This document shows, one piece after another, positions 11,048-21,457 of a stretch of 64,000 nucleotides of DNA (position 1 is its first letter; every line of letters begins with the position of its first letter). Position numbers and translations under genes: made by a program. Origin of the DNA: Flammula alnicola (taxonomy: Eukaryota > Basidiomycota > Agaricomycetes > Agaricales > Strophariaceae); the NCBI GenBank assembly GCA_015499995.1, contig JADNRV010000152.1:1-64000 (forward strand), written 5' to 3'. The notes beneath the pieces were generated by a model. The model searched no databases. It saw only the letters and a program-made list of their open reading frames with translations, and had not been told where the DNA came from.

Positions 11048-12144
11048 ACCCGGGCCGTTACACAACAATGTTCGAGGAGGTGTGCGAGCAGCTATTCCGG
11101 ATTGGGAAACATGATGCGGCACTTGCTACCTCTTCCTTCCCTCCCACCACCACCCGCTTTTGCTGCCGTCCCTCGTCAGTATCACTACCGGTGGTGCTCG
11201 CCCATGCCGGTTTCATTAAACAACATAACGGCCATAGGAAAGCGATCAGGCCGCACCAAGACGACATTGGCCGACGACCATAGGCACAAACACAACCCCG
11301 GCATTGGTCAACCTGGGATGTGGGTACAGATAAGAGCTCAAGCTCAAGGGCTACCCATAGAATGGGAGGCCCGTTAGGTATGTTTTCTAGCAGCCTCGCT
11401 CAAATTTACTGATCCTGTAGCTGTTGCACACAGATTTCGGAGCTAGAGCCTTCCTCGCCCTTCCTCACCCGATCGCCACCAGGATCGCCCAGATGCCCAA
11501 AATACGCCGTATGTAGACCTGCGAGCTACTCGCGATATGTCGAAGAGATGTCGAAGAGATGCCCACCAGCGATGAATGTGAAGATAAATGGGGCTGTGAT
11601 GAAGTGGGACGCTTCCGACTAACCGCGGGCAGGTGGCGGTGAGTTACCGGTCATCGCAAAACCCTCGCCGCACTCGCCTTTCTCATTTGTAACATGCCGC
11701 TGAAATTCCACGTTATCGCGATCCCCGAGATCATCATTGGACCGCAAGACAGTTTGCAGCCACCCATCTATGTATGCGTCAGATTAATCAAGGCAAGTAC
11801 TCCTTTGGATAAGCTGAACTACATAGACTACGTAACGTAGATTAGGGTAGTATTATCAGTCTAATAAATTGGTTTATACAATTTATCGAAATTACTGGAC
11901 ATATGTGAATGAAACTTCATACTCTGCCCGCAGGGGGCTGCATTTTTGCACACGCATTCAACTTCAGATCAGATTGTTATTTGTTCGTTGGAGATTCAAA
12001 AAAATTATTAACATAATAAGTTCGAGACTCGAACGTGACTTGCCATCCTCTCCGCTCATCTGTGTTGTATTGGTTGGGGTCATTCCTATCTCGGTGCGAA
12101 TTCGTTTATTTGACGACAGAGTAATTAACAACCTTGGCCAAATA

Positions 12145-13067
12145 TTACAAATGGGTCCAATCAAGTATCTCTGGGCCGCTCTCTGGCTTGTCAGCTTCTG
12201 CATGTCGTATTGCGTTCATCCCAGCTATCTCGATGGGGCAGTGGGAATTTAGGTGTGTCACTAGTATTTTCAAGTCATCGCAATCCTCGTCGGAGAAAGC
12301 TGATGGACGGAAAATCAGAAATTCACCCTTCGCGATGCTCAGACCACCAAATGTGGAAATCGCCGAGAATGTCTTTCGAAATCGGTCGTAAACTGACCAG
12401 TTGGAATACGGAAAGTTCATGAGGTCGCATAAACTGGAATCTGAAAGTAAGAAGTAAGCATCATTTTCAACTTGACCTTCTTGCTTGATATATCCATCAT
12501 TTTTCTGCGAAGACTGGTCATTCGAAGTGCAATTTGTCGTTATGCAAGGGAACTCACCATGAGATATAAAATGATGTCAACTGATTGCGATTGCCCAGTT
12601 TTGATAGGCTGGACTGTGTTTTCGACTATAATATGTAGGAATATCAATGTTTAGAATTGCATTGAATATCAATAGACGTACCGCGAAGTTCCTCTGGTCC
12701 GAGCGCTGCTTTACCCTGCTCAGTGGCAGCTGCAATTGTCAGACCATCTTTGCGACAATCATCGAAGACCTTTAGGGCATGGCGGAGACGATTACGTGTA
12801 ACTTCTGGGAGAATAGGTGTCAAGGTGTCCTTGTGATCAACACATGGCCTTCCGAGTCCCTTGCGTGCGTCACACTGAATAGCGAAGTATAAGTGGTTTT
12901 CTTGTACAGGAATGCTAACATACGTAGTAGAAACGCCTCCCGAGGTCTTCAGCCTTGCCAACTCCCATGTAAATATTTGGGCGGTGAGTATTGCCAAATG
13001 GACAACGAGGAACAGTCTGCTTGGGCGCAATGCATTTGAGGAAGTTGCAGCGAACAGAAGGTGACAT
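12145..13067 (-). CDS. Hypothetical Cys-rich KDZ cargo protein
   Basis: Not recognised by name. The start is taken as the ATG at 13,067 (MSPSVRCNFLKCIAPKQTV); an in-frame upstream start at 13,109 is possible. The first exon has a Cys series (RCNFLKC, RCPFGNTHRPN, FYY). The second exon begins at about 12,871 with CDARKGLGRPCVDHKDTL, so the pattern C-x4-C, C, C-x9-C-x2-H suggests a zinc-binding N-terminal domain. A helical segment (TRNRLRHALKVFDDCRKDGL) follows. Later exons end with a globular piece (FPYSNWSVYDRFRKTFSAI) and stop at 12,145. Internal splice sites between 12,680 and 12,420 are uncertain. Confidence 0.5.
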
Positions 13068-13249
13068 CGGTACAGAATTTAAGGAAAAGAACCAGAAATC
13101 GAAGTTCATTAAATAGTGAATGTGTTCGCTAAATTGAATTCAATACAGATTTGTGCATCGCTTTGGCCTAGGACAACTAGCGCACAAAGCGATATTCTAA
13201 ATTTAGAGATAAATCAGCAGAGACAAAAATAGAGCTCGCTCATGCGGTG

Positions 13250-13380
13250 AGCGCTTGAGCGCTTGAGCGCTTGGCTTGCGCTTTTACCACTGTGGGCCTG
13301 TGGCCCTCTCATGGGCTTGTGCTTTGACTCTATGGGCCTGTGGCACTCTCATGGGCTTGCGCTTTGATGCTGTGGCCTTG
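13250..13380. repeat. Short tandem repeats upstream of the AT-hook gene
   Basis: An 8-bp unit (GAGCGCTT) is repeated three times at 13,250-13,272. It is followed by two copies of a unit of about 46 bp (TGGGCCTGTGGCMCTCTCAT, then GGGCTTGYGCTTTGA) at about 13,290-13,375. They sit in the intergenic space between the divergent genes starting at 13,067 and 13,543, so they may form part of a shared promoter region. Confidence 0.7.
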
Positions 13381-13542
13381 GGCCATTGCTTTTAGTTGCC
13401 ACCATTATGCTTTCTGTCACCGTTCCGAAGAGGCCAAAATGCCACAGAAAATGGTATAAATCGAATTGGAGACTTGAGAAATTCCCTTCGGTCTCATCTT
13501 CCCCATCTCGACTCAGGCCAGTTTCAACTCTTCCGTCTCATC

Positions 13543-15850
13543 ATGGCAAAAGGGCGAAGTGCAACTCGCTTTCCCTTGACACCTGAACAAATTAAGCATA
13601 TCGACACCTATCTCCCTGCTTTCGAGAAAGAAGTCTTTCGATGTGATCCAAACTTCGATGGTCATTCACGTGAACTTACCAAGTGGAAAGAAGAGAAGGC
13701 AAAGGAGATAATGGCAGACCCTTTGTTTGACTACCTTCCCTCTCTTCCGGATGGTGAATCTTTGCCAGAGTGGATCAAAGTATGTCGTTGTTTTGGATTT
13801 TTTTTGTTTAGGCCATTCTGACAATGCCCATGCCACACAGACCGTCCAGCGGCGTTTCAGTAATCACTACAGCAATTATATGGTCCGGAAGTTCAAGAAG
13901 GCTTCAACGTCGACATCTTCTGGATCTGATTCTGCTGCTATTGAGAAGAGACTCGATGATCTCCTTCGCTGTGCAGTGGTCACCTTTCTCGGAGACCTCT
14001 CTCCTCGAGAAATGTTTGCGAGTGAGAACGAAGAACTTATCAAGACGAAGATGAAGGAATTGTCAGAGGCTCATCCAAATCTTGTTGGCGGAGGTCTTCG
14101 AAACAAGGCTCTGGCAATTCTCTGGGACTCTGACGACGTCGATTGCTCAGTTTGGGAAAGAAAGATTGAAGACTTAGCAAACGACATTCAGACGTGAGCA
14201 ACTCGTACCTTTTTCTTTTGAAATATCATTCATAACGTATTCTTATACAGGAACCAAGCACATTTTCCTCACCTCATTGCTCGTGCTTTGCAGAACCTCT
14301 GCAATCGCAAGCGTTTGGGCTCGACCTATATGTCATTCTCATATGCAGTCCGTGACATAAATGACGGCATTGAAGGTGCAACGTAAGTACCTTGTTCAAG
14401 TTCTTTATGTGAAACTCGTACATATCTTCATTTTGACAGCATCTACGTGGGATATGATTGCCTCAAGGACATGGTCCTTGCCCCGAAGCTTCCTGATCAC
14501 AATGAGCGTGTAGCCGCTTGGCTTGAGCACGCTGATGCTGTCCTTCCCCGTATGTCGCTTTTCTTCCAAAACATATGGTCATTCCCTTAATCCGTGATCA
14601 GGAAAACCTACGCGCAACAAACTCAAATTTCCTCCCAACAAGGATGGCATTCCGATTCTTCCACAGGTCGACCTTGTTGCTGCTTCTCTTTCCCAATTAA
14701 TTGAGCTGCTTCAAGGATTTCTCACAGCTGTGTGGAGTACGTAACATGATTTCGTGCGATGTACATTCTAACTTATGCGCACCATTCATCCAGATTATTC
14801 TTGGCCTGCTGATCATGGAATGCCATCCATCCCATGGGATCTTCTTACCGCAAATCCCAACGATTTTTACAACTCTGAAACATTCAAGATTCCCGTACCT
14901 CTGAAATCTCCCGAGCTTTACACGACCGACCCAGCCGACGTGTATCTACTGCTCAAGTACTTTCTTTCCTTGTCTCAACCTTTTCAATTTCGACCCAAGG
15001 ATGACATACAAGAACGCACTCTTACACGCGAACACGAACAACAGAAGGATCGTACAGCTGGTGAAGATGCTGATGTGGAGGATATAGTATCCAATGAGCC
15101 GTTAAACCGTGCAGGAGGGTCTGGAAATTCCAACACTCGTTCGCCCGTGAACCACAATCGAATCATTCATCAATCTGTCACAACAACTGTCAAGAAGAAG
15201 AAAGCAAGCAAACGAAAGGCGGATTCTACTCCCGCCATCGATAATCTCACTTCCGATGCTGTTGCAACTCAATCGCAAAGCGACATCACTTCCACGGCAT
15301 CACAACCACCGCTTCACGTGCATCCCGGGCCCTCTGACAATAGCTCTCACAATGCAGACGCCACTTCCACCTCCACTACAACTCCCGAGACCAATGTTGT
15401 TGCCCATTCCAGTAACACCGTGACATCCAAACCCCTTATCGACCACACAGCCGCTCCACTCCAGGAATCGCCTTCACAGCATCCCTCCGACAGTAATGCA
15501 AAGAAGGCACGTGGACGGCCCCGAAAAGCTGCTGATAAACTCGCTCCAAGTGGAATCGATGTGAATTCAGCCACTGTCCGGATGCCTGAAGTACAAGCGG
15601 TCGCTAATACTAGGAAGTCTGCACGCAAACGAAAGGAGCCGGATACTCCGACGGCTGAAAGTGGTCCTCAATGCGCACAGTCAGCAAAGAAGAAACGGTA
15701 TGTCAATTACTCACTCGCCGTCATGATTTGTATTGCTGACATGACCACAGCAAAGGGACTTTCTTGTGGACTGATGACCACGGCAATTTCTTCGACAACG
15801 ACGGGAATCCTGTCGACTCCCACGGCAATCCTTTACGCACAGCTGAGTAG
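13543..15850 (+). CDS. AT-hook protein carried by the KDZ element
   Basis: Unrecognised family, probably DNA-binding. The start ATG at 13,543 gives MAKGRSATRFPLTPEQIKHI. The frame can be followed through seven exons joined at GT/AG sites near 13,781/13,841, 14,194/14,251, 14,382/14,441, 14,549/14,602, 14,737/14,793 and 15,697/15,751. The last exon has three short Asp/Asn/Gly repeats (DDHGN, DNDGNP, DSHGNP) and stops at 15,850. The N-terminal 300 residues are helical and globular. The C-terminal half is Ser/Thr-rich and disordered with basic patches (KKKKASKRK, RKSARKRKEP) and an AT-hook core (ARGRPRKAA) at about 15,512-15,535. Its position inside the transposon implies cargo or an accessory transposition role; this is inference. 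Confidence 0.7.
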
Positions 15851-16364
15851 TACCTTATCGTTTAAACCTCGCCGCATCCTTCTTTCTCTGAGGTCTCCAT
15901 GTTTGTATTCTGTGTTTCATTGGTATTCATCCATGCAATGATTTAAACTGCTGATACGATTTTCTATGTCATGACTTAATCTGGTACAGTTTAATAAAGC
16001 GGTTTAATTTCTATCAATTCGTGTTTAAACATCCCAGTTTGAACAGTATTTATCAACTAGTTAGCGTGTCCTGTAAGATTTTAAACATGTTTAATCAGGG
16101 GCAATTAATCTGGCTATGCTTAATCCTTGTATTTGAGGCTCAAGTTCGTTTAAACTAGTTGGCAGTTTAAACAGTTCGTCATTCTCTGTCCATCAGTGTG
16201 TCCTGTAAGATTTTAAACATGTTTAATCAGGGCGATTAATCTGGCCATGTTTAATCTGTCTTACTCCTTGTATTTGAGGCTCAATTTCGTTTAAACTAGG
16301 GATTATTTAATCGACCTTCCCTTAGGCATGGTTCAAAGTTTAATCGGGAACCATATGGATTTTT
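15851..16364. repeat. KDZ right subterminal repeat array
   Basis: TTTAAAC/TTTAATC words are dense up to the right end, mirroring the left end. A 132-bp-spaced direct repeat starts with GTGTCCTGTAAGATTTTAAA at 16,066 and 16,198; each copy ends with a TTTGAGGCTCAA block followed by GTTTAAACTA. Probable transposase-binding sites. No gene here. Confidence 0.8.
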
Positions 16365-16371
16365 TCTTAAA
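16365..16371. repeat. Target-site duplication, right copy (TCTTAAA)
   Basis: Matches 3,672-3,678 and restores the interrupted RNase H frame when the intervening 12.7 kb is ignored. Confidence 0.85.
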
Positions 16372-16736
16372 AGGCCAAACAACTCTCGCTTCGGCTGCGA
16401 GAATCTTTGTTCTCGATCCGTTAATAAAATTGATCCGAACCGGGCATAAGCTTTCTTCTTTTTGTCCGTCGGGTCCTCTTGATAAATATAGAACCCAACT
16501 GCGCGCCATGATGTATCGACAGCTAGGACTATGTCTCCTGGTAGAGAGTAGTCTAGTGGTTTAATACATTTGGCTTCTTTTGCTCCTTCTTTCAACAACT
16601 GCATACTTTCTTCTTGTTTCGGCCCCCATTCAAAGGGCGTTTTTCCTCTCAACAGCTTTTGTATGTGCTCCGCGCGGCTAGCATAGTCTGTAATATATAT
16701 TCTTAACAAACCAATGGTGCCAATGAATGAGCGCAC
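16372..16736 (-). pseudogene. Gypsy RNase H, N-terminal half (upstream of KDZ insertion)
   Basis: Includes the RT connection (FIGTIGLLRIYITDYA, then GKTPFEWGPKQEESMQLLKE) and the start of RNase H with its first Asp (LAVDTSWRAVGFYIYQ) and the RFSQPKRELFGL block carrying a catalytic Glu. It is in the same frame as the RT segment but separated from it by one TGA at 16,800-16,802. The KDZ insertion follows directly after GLL. Confidence 0.85.
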
Positions 16737-16799
16737 ATCGCTGATAGTTTTGCACGGACCCCAGTTCGTGATAGCTAGCAGTTTGTCTGGTGACGGCTT

Positions 16800-18182
16800 T
16801 CATCCCTCATAGGAGCAGAGGTGACCCACAACGACTATTTCGGCCGCGCATAAGGTCGATTTATATCCAGAAAATGTTCCTCCGCTATATTTCATCCTCT
16901 GGACAATGCGATTTACATTCTGCATGTGTTCCCAGACGAAGCGTCGGATTCCCGCGTTTTCTTTGATAACCTCATACCCTCCTTTAGCTAGCTCATATCT
17001 CGTCTTAGGCCCTCGAATCGGTACATCATCTATGTACGGTTCGGTGTAGTCCGGTATTTCTTCTCTCAAAATATATGTGACATCTTCATGAAAGATTGGC
17101 ACAGAGTTTGTCCATCCCATTGGCAGAGAAACTAAACGAAGGGCTCCAAAGGGTGTCTGGAACGTTGTCAGATCTCTCGACGATTCAGCTAGGAGCCGCT
17201 CATCGTATCCAACATATAAGTCCAAGATTCCGCCGCATGACCGTCCTGAAAAATGTTCAGCTAGCGCATCGGCCGCTGGTGGTAAACCTGAATGCGCGAT
17301 AGTCACGGCGTTTAACGGCTCGAGACTATGTACAATTCTAAAGGTTACACCATCTTTCTTCATGACGGTGAACCATCTCGATCTGTATGATGAGCTAGAT
17401 GGTTCATAGGTCTTGGCTTGAATCTTTGTCCAAATAAAGTCGCAGACCTCTTTGTGCATTCCCGGTGGTATTGGAATATTCTTCAATACCCAGGGTTTAT
17501 GCTCTATTGTAGGAATCTCTACCGGCGGGAAGAATTCAGATTTGAATCTCCCTTTTTCCGTGTCATCCCAGGTGAATCCTTCATTTTGTTCCATCATTAA
17601 TTGGTGAACTAGCTTCTTTTCTTCTGGCCAGAGAAAGTCCCCTGCATGCGCCTTGTCGATTATCTTTTTCCTTTCCTCGGTGTACCTCCCTGTGGGTGTA
17701 AACTCCGGGGGATTGGGACTCAACTGTGGCATATCAGCTAGCGGGTCTCCCTTGATGTCCCGTATAATTCGGAATTTATCTGGAAGCTCTTGGTACACTG
17801 GTCGCACTTTAGTGGCCACAGGTTTATATTTCTTTCCTGCTAGCACACTAGCCGTCTCAGTTTCTTCCCCTAGTTCGTATTCTTTTACATCTGGCCCTCT
17901 GTTTATTGGGAATATTTCTTGCCCAAACACTCCCCTAGGTTGAGGAATACTTGGTTCCGTTCCCTGCTGATAGACCGTCTGATACAAGTACTTATGCACT
18001 TTCTCCCGGTCATTGTCCTCTACTGCCGACTCCAATATTCCTTGAGCTAGGTACGCATTCCTCAGCTCTTTCTTTTTAAAACTTTTGCTATCGAGAGGGG
18101 TTGTGTATCCTATGATTTGGATACTCCCATCTCGATCATCTCTTTCAATCATTAGTGCGACCTCTCCTTGATAACTCATCAA
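16800..18182 (-). pseudogene. Gypsy reverse transcriptase
   Basis: Copies the element's RNA into DNA. RT motifs in order: SSSYRSRWFTVMKKDG, FRIVHSLEPLN, GGILDLYVGYDERLL (first catalytic Asp), FGALRLVSLPMGWTNSVPIF, the active site YIDD in EPYIDDVPI, and GTFSGYKSTLCAAEIVVVG. The segment ends at an in-frame TGA where an Arg codon (CGA) would be expected, the only nonsense substitution noted in pol. Upstream, the frame is joined to the protease ORF by a single-base loss in a G run near 18,230. Confidence 0.9.
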
Positions 18183-19006
18183 CTCATCGAGGGTTGAAAA
18201 GAACTGTCGGGCTGCTTCTTTAGAATGCCCGGTGGTTGTCCTCTATCGTACGTGGGCATAGTAATTTTTCTAGACGTGTTTGGGTCTGTGATAGTGAGGA
18301 GCTGAGTGCCGTCTGGGGCATTCTTCACCTCGCTAGATGTTAGACATTCAAACGGTCGTCCTAGTAGCACCTTGTATGCCGGGTTCACCATTACATGTAC
18401 TTGGAAATATAAAGTTATTTCTCCAAACACAAATGGCACATTCCTAGCTAGTCCCAATGTCTTTTCAATTTGCTTATTGGCGCTCTGCATATGTATAATA
18501 ATCGCAGGGTCCCAATTAAGTCTGAGTTTGACTGCCGTATCCTTTCCCATTGAGATGATTTGCGAACCACCATCCAATAATGCTTCCTCGGTGGCCACCC
18601 CGTTGATCACAGGATGTACCGCCTTTAAAGGGTGCGATTCCTTTGCCACTAGCAGCTTCCTAGGTTCTTCACCCGGAGCTAGCTCGTTCAAATACTGCAC
18701 AAAGGGATCTTCTATAACAATGGCTCCCTTTGGTAAGCCATCGCAATCCATTGCAAGCACTCGATACTTAGGCGGCGGTAAATCTTCTGCTAGCATATAT
18801 TGTGGTAATGGTTCCTCCTTCTCATAGTCGGTCCCCACTTCCTCTTCTTCTTCTTCTTCAATCATTGTCACCTTGCGCACCTCAATATTGGTTGGTACAC
18901 GCCTAGCTGAGAATTCTTTTACGAATTTCTTCTGCATTTGGCTGTTCGCAACTCCCATTAGCTGCGCTTGAGTGACTTCCACTTTCAGCTGCTTTAGTTG
19001 CTCCAC
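18179..19006 (-). pseudogene. Gypsy retropepsin-like aspartic protease region
   Basis: Aspartic protease that would process the polyprotein. The active-site block reads ATEEALLDGGSQIISMGKDT, with DGGS in place of the usual DTGA/DSGS, as often seen in fungal gypsy elements. It is followed by the flap-like and hydrophobic segments of a retropepsin (VHVMVNPAYKVLLGRPF, the ILGRDF-type motif). The N-terminal 80 residues are an acidic linker. The frame enters through a single-base loss in an A run near 19,065. Confidence 0.85.
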
Positions 19007-19392
19007 TAATTCACCAATATCGACTTCATCTTCAATAGGCGCCCGGTGTTTATATGCCGGCCCTTCTTTTCTATATTGGGAATTGGCTCTTCCCTGGGCT
19101 TCGGTCTCATTTTGACAACCGTCGACAGGGGCGGTACGTCAATGTACGGCATCATCTTCGGCTTCGGATGCGCCACAGTCTCAGGATTAACCTCGGCGAT
19201 CTCGAAGTCCACCCGTTTCTGCTTCGATTTCGGGGCCGCTGTTCTCTGTCGCGGCGCTAGCTCCTCTTCCTCCTCATCACTACTCTCTATTTCCTCTACG
19301 CGTTTCTTTTTATTTACGTCCTCCGGCGCTGTCAGTCTAGGAGCAGTCGCTTTCTGTCTCCTAGTACCCGCTTTTGCCTTCATCGAACTCAA
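19006..19392 (-). pseudogene. Gypsy Gag-Pol linker segment
   Basis: A charged, low-complexity linker (SSDEEEEELAPRQRT) between Gag and the protease. It is a separate frame only because of one-base losses at both sides: a T run near 19,397 and an A run near 19,065. No independent function is expected. Confidence 0.7.
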
Positions 19393-20567
19393 TCGAAACC
19401 CGGATCCTCGACTTCTCCTCTAGGTGGCTGCCCCGACCTAGTTAATGCTAGTATGGTCCCCTGTTTTTCCGCAGCTAGCATCTCCTCATACGTCTCTCTA
19501 TACTCATCCATCTCGTCTCGTCGCTGCTGCTGATAGACCGTGCTAGGTCTCGACTGGTAGGACGGACCTGGCCTCCCCTGCAACTCTTGTCTCAATTTTT
19601 CTATCACCTCGTCCCTCTGATCTCTCTGCTGGTTCGTGTAGAGCGACATGGAACCTTGATGCGCTTGGAGATGATACATCCCCGGTACGCTCTCTGTCTC
19701 CCATGATTGGAACGCGACGTCAGTTTTCTGCTTCGCGTGCCACTCATCTACTCGATCCTTGACAGGCCTAGTTGGGTCAAACGATATCATCCTGCCATCT
19801 GGGAAGTACAGTTTTCCCCCGTCTCCTAGATTCACCTTTCCCGTCGTCAGATGTGCTTGGCGCACTGGACAATCTCTGTACATATGACCAGTCATATGAC
19901 AGTAGAAGCAATTCCTAGGCGCTTCTGGCGGCTGATAGCGCATCATTGGAGGCGGTGGGGGCTGGTACATTCTCATAGGCGCCGGCTGGGGTGGAGGCAT
20001 TTGCTGCACCATCCTAGTCTGCTGATGAATACTATTTTTGAATTCATCCAACAACTGCTTCTGATTTCTCTCGCTAGTTGTTATCCAATCTTTGAAGATG
20101 GAAAACTCCTGCTTGATACTCTCTAGCTCTCGTTGTACTGGAGCTAGCACCATGCTCTCCGTTTTTATTCTGACCGGAGGAACCAGTGGTAACTCCTCCC
20201 TTTCCACTCCTGTGGCTCCAGGATTTAGTGCCCGAGCTAGGTCTTCTGCCACTCGGATAAACTCGTCTAGCTTGTACCTGTCTTCCGCCCGAGCTGGTGG
20301 TGCAGTCGACGCGGTGAGTCCTCCCACATTATTGCTGATTAAGAAATCCAGCATATCCTTTGACTGAGTTGCCTGCAGATCTAGCTTGGCATATACTCGG
20401 TTTCGGAATTCTGGGGTGAGGCACCCCGCAAAGTAGGCTACTAGCGTATGATTCGCTAGCAACGTCGGTGCTTCCGCTAGCTTCTTGGACTCGACTTTAA
20501 ACGCTCTTTTGAACGTTAACAGCTCCGAGAGATCCGATTCTCCGATTCTCTGATTTTCTTTGCACAC
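19389..20567 (-). pseudogene. Gypsy Gag, C-terminal part with zinc knuckle
   Basis: Capsid C-terminal region (LLTFKRAFKVESKKLAEAP, LANHTLVAYFAGCL) followed by a Pro-rich stretch and one CCHC zinc knuckle (CFYCHMTGHMYRDC, spacing CX2CX4HX4C) at about 19,870-19,912, then a Gln/Arg-rich tail. It packages element RNA. The upstream frame ends in a single-base loss (GG to G) near 20,622. Confidence 0.85.
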
Positions 20568-20602
20568 TTGTTTAAGGCGCTTCAGAGATCCAGTAGATAG
20601 AC

Positions 20603-21457
20603 CTATAGCTTCGGGGTAGTCTTAATGATATCTTTCTTGTAGTCGACGTAGGTTTTTCCTGCGCCCGCATATGAGTCAAAGGATTGCCATTGCGCCTCTA
20701 TTCTGGGCGATACGTATCGTCCAACATATTTCTTTTTATCGACGTCCGTCAATCCCGTATTCCCTTTGAAACACTCCTCTAAGTCGTCGAAATATCTCAA
20801 CAACTCTTCCGGCCTGCTATCTTCAAACTGAGGCGCCCCCTTCTGATTCCTAGCTGGCATCGGCATGATGGGCGTAGTATCGGGTCTTCCTAGTTTCTTT
20901 TTAGCTAGCTCTACTATAAGTCTCACAAAAGCCGCTGAGTATGTCTCCTGCTTTTCTGGTTGAGATTTTTGTCTCTGTTTTTCTTTGCTAGTGGATGGAC
21001 TGCTCTCCTCCTCTTTGTCTAGTCCTAAATCTCGTCCTAGCTGAATTTCCTTTAGTAACTCCTTTCCTAGTTCTTCTTCACTAGCTTGGTCCCAATCTTC
21101 GGGTATTTTCTCTTTTAGCAAGCTAGTTTCTTTCGAGCTTATCGAGAGGCTAGGTGACAGAGGTTCTGATTTTGCTGAACGGAATTCTTCCGTTTGAGGC
21201 TCTACAGACGCTCGGTTTTCACTAGTTTCTCCAACTGGCTCGTTTTGTTCCGCAATCGTGCTCGATTTCGGTGTGTTACTCCTCCTTCTTCTCCTTTTCT
21301 TTCCCGGGTTTTCGTTAGGTAGTCCCGGTATTTGACCAGCGGCTTGCGAGTTACGCGTACCTCTGGGTTGCGGCCCGCTTTGTGAAGGTCCACTAGCTGG
21401 CTGCGTGGGTCTCGCCAACGACGACGGCGGATTGCTTGGCTTAGGCGCCGTTTTCAC
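20603..21457 (-). pseudogene. Gypsy Gag, N-terminal part
   Basis: Starts MKTAPKPSNPPSS at 21,457. The first 190 residues are disordered and rich in Pro, Ser, Glu and Lys. A capsid-like region follows (FEDSRPEELLRYFDDLEECF, KKKYVGRYVSPRIEAQWQSF, YKKDIIKT), resembling the retrotransposon Gag domain. It is fused in the ancestral frame to the zinc-knuckle part. The start is the first in-frame ATG after the presumed leader. Confidence 0.8.

Larger units (their letters stand above)
9260..12140. other. Gene-less interior of the KDZ element
   Basis: About 2.9 kb with only short, unconvincing ORFs on both strands and no recognisable protein. Base composition changes here: 9,480-10,600 is G- and T-rich on the plus strand. 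The stretch contains the paired hairpins at 10,897-11,047. It may be a remnant of another insertion or non-coding cargo; I cannot tell which. Confidence 0.5.
3679..16364 (-). mobile_element. KDZ (Kyakuja-Dileera-Zisupton) DNA transposon, about 12.7 kb
   Basis: The element is bounded by TCTTAAA direct repeats in the gypsy RNase H gene. The two ends form only an imperfect inverted repeat: about 16 of 27 positions match when the outer 27 bases are compared, best in TAT and GATTAA blocks. Both ends hold dense subterminal arrays of TTTAATC/TTTAAAC. Cargo is the KDZ transposase (4,223-8,284, minus), a small CxxC protein (8,635-9,254, minus), a Cys-rich protein (12,145-13,067, minus) and an AT-hook protein (13,543-15,850, plus). 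The frames look open through plausible introns and the target duplication is well preserved, both suggesting a recent insertion. Confidence 0.9.

Noticed and set aside
12000..13110. TET/JBP dioxygenase as KDZ cargo, as known for other basidiomycete elements
   Set aside because: No HxD...H iron-binding arrangement or dioxygenase strand pattern is visible in any cargo protein.
18179..19392. Short stop/start overlaps between gag-pol frames as programmed -1 frameshifts or reinitiation
   Set aside because: The shifts recur at several places including inside domains, and each resembles a one-base homopolymer loss. Programmed shifting is expected only once, between gag and pol.
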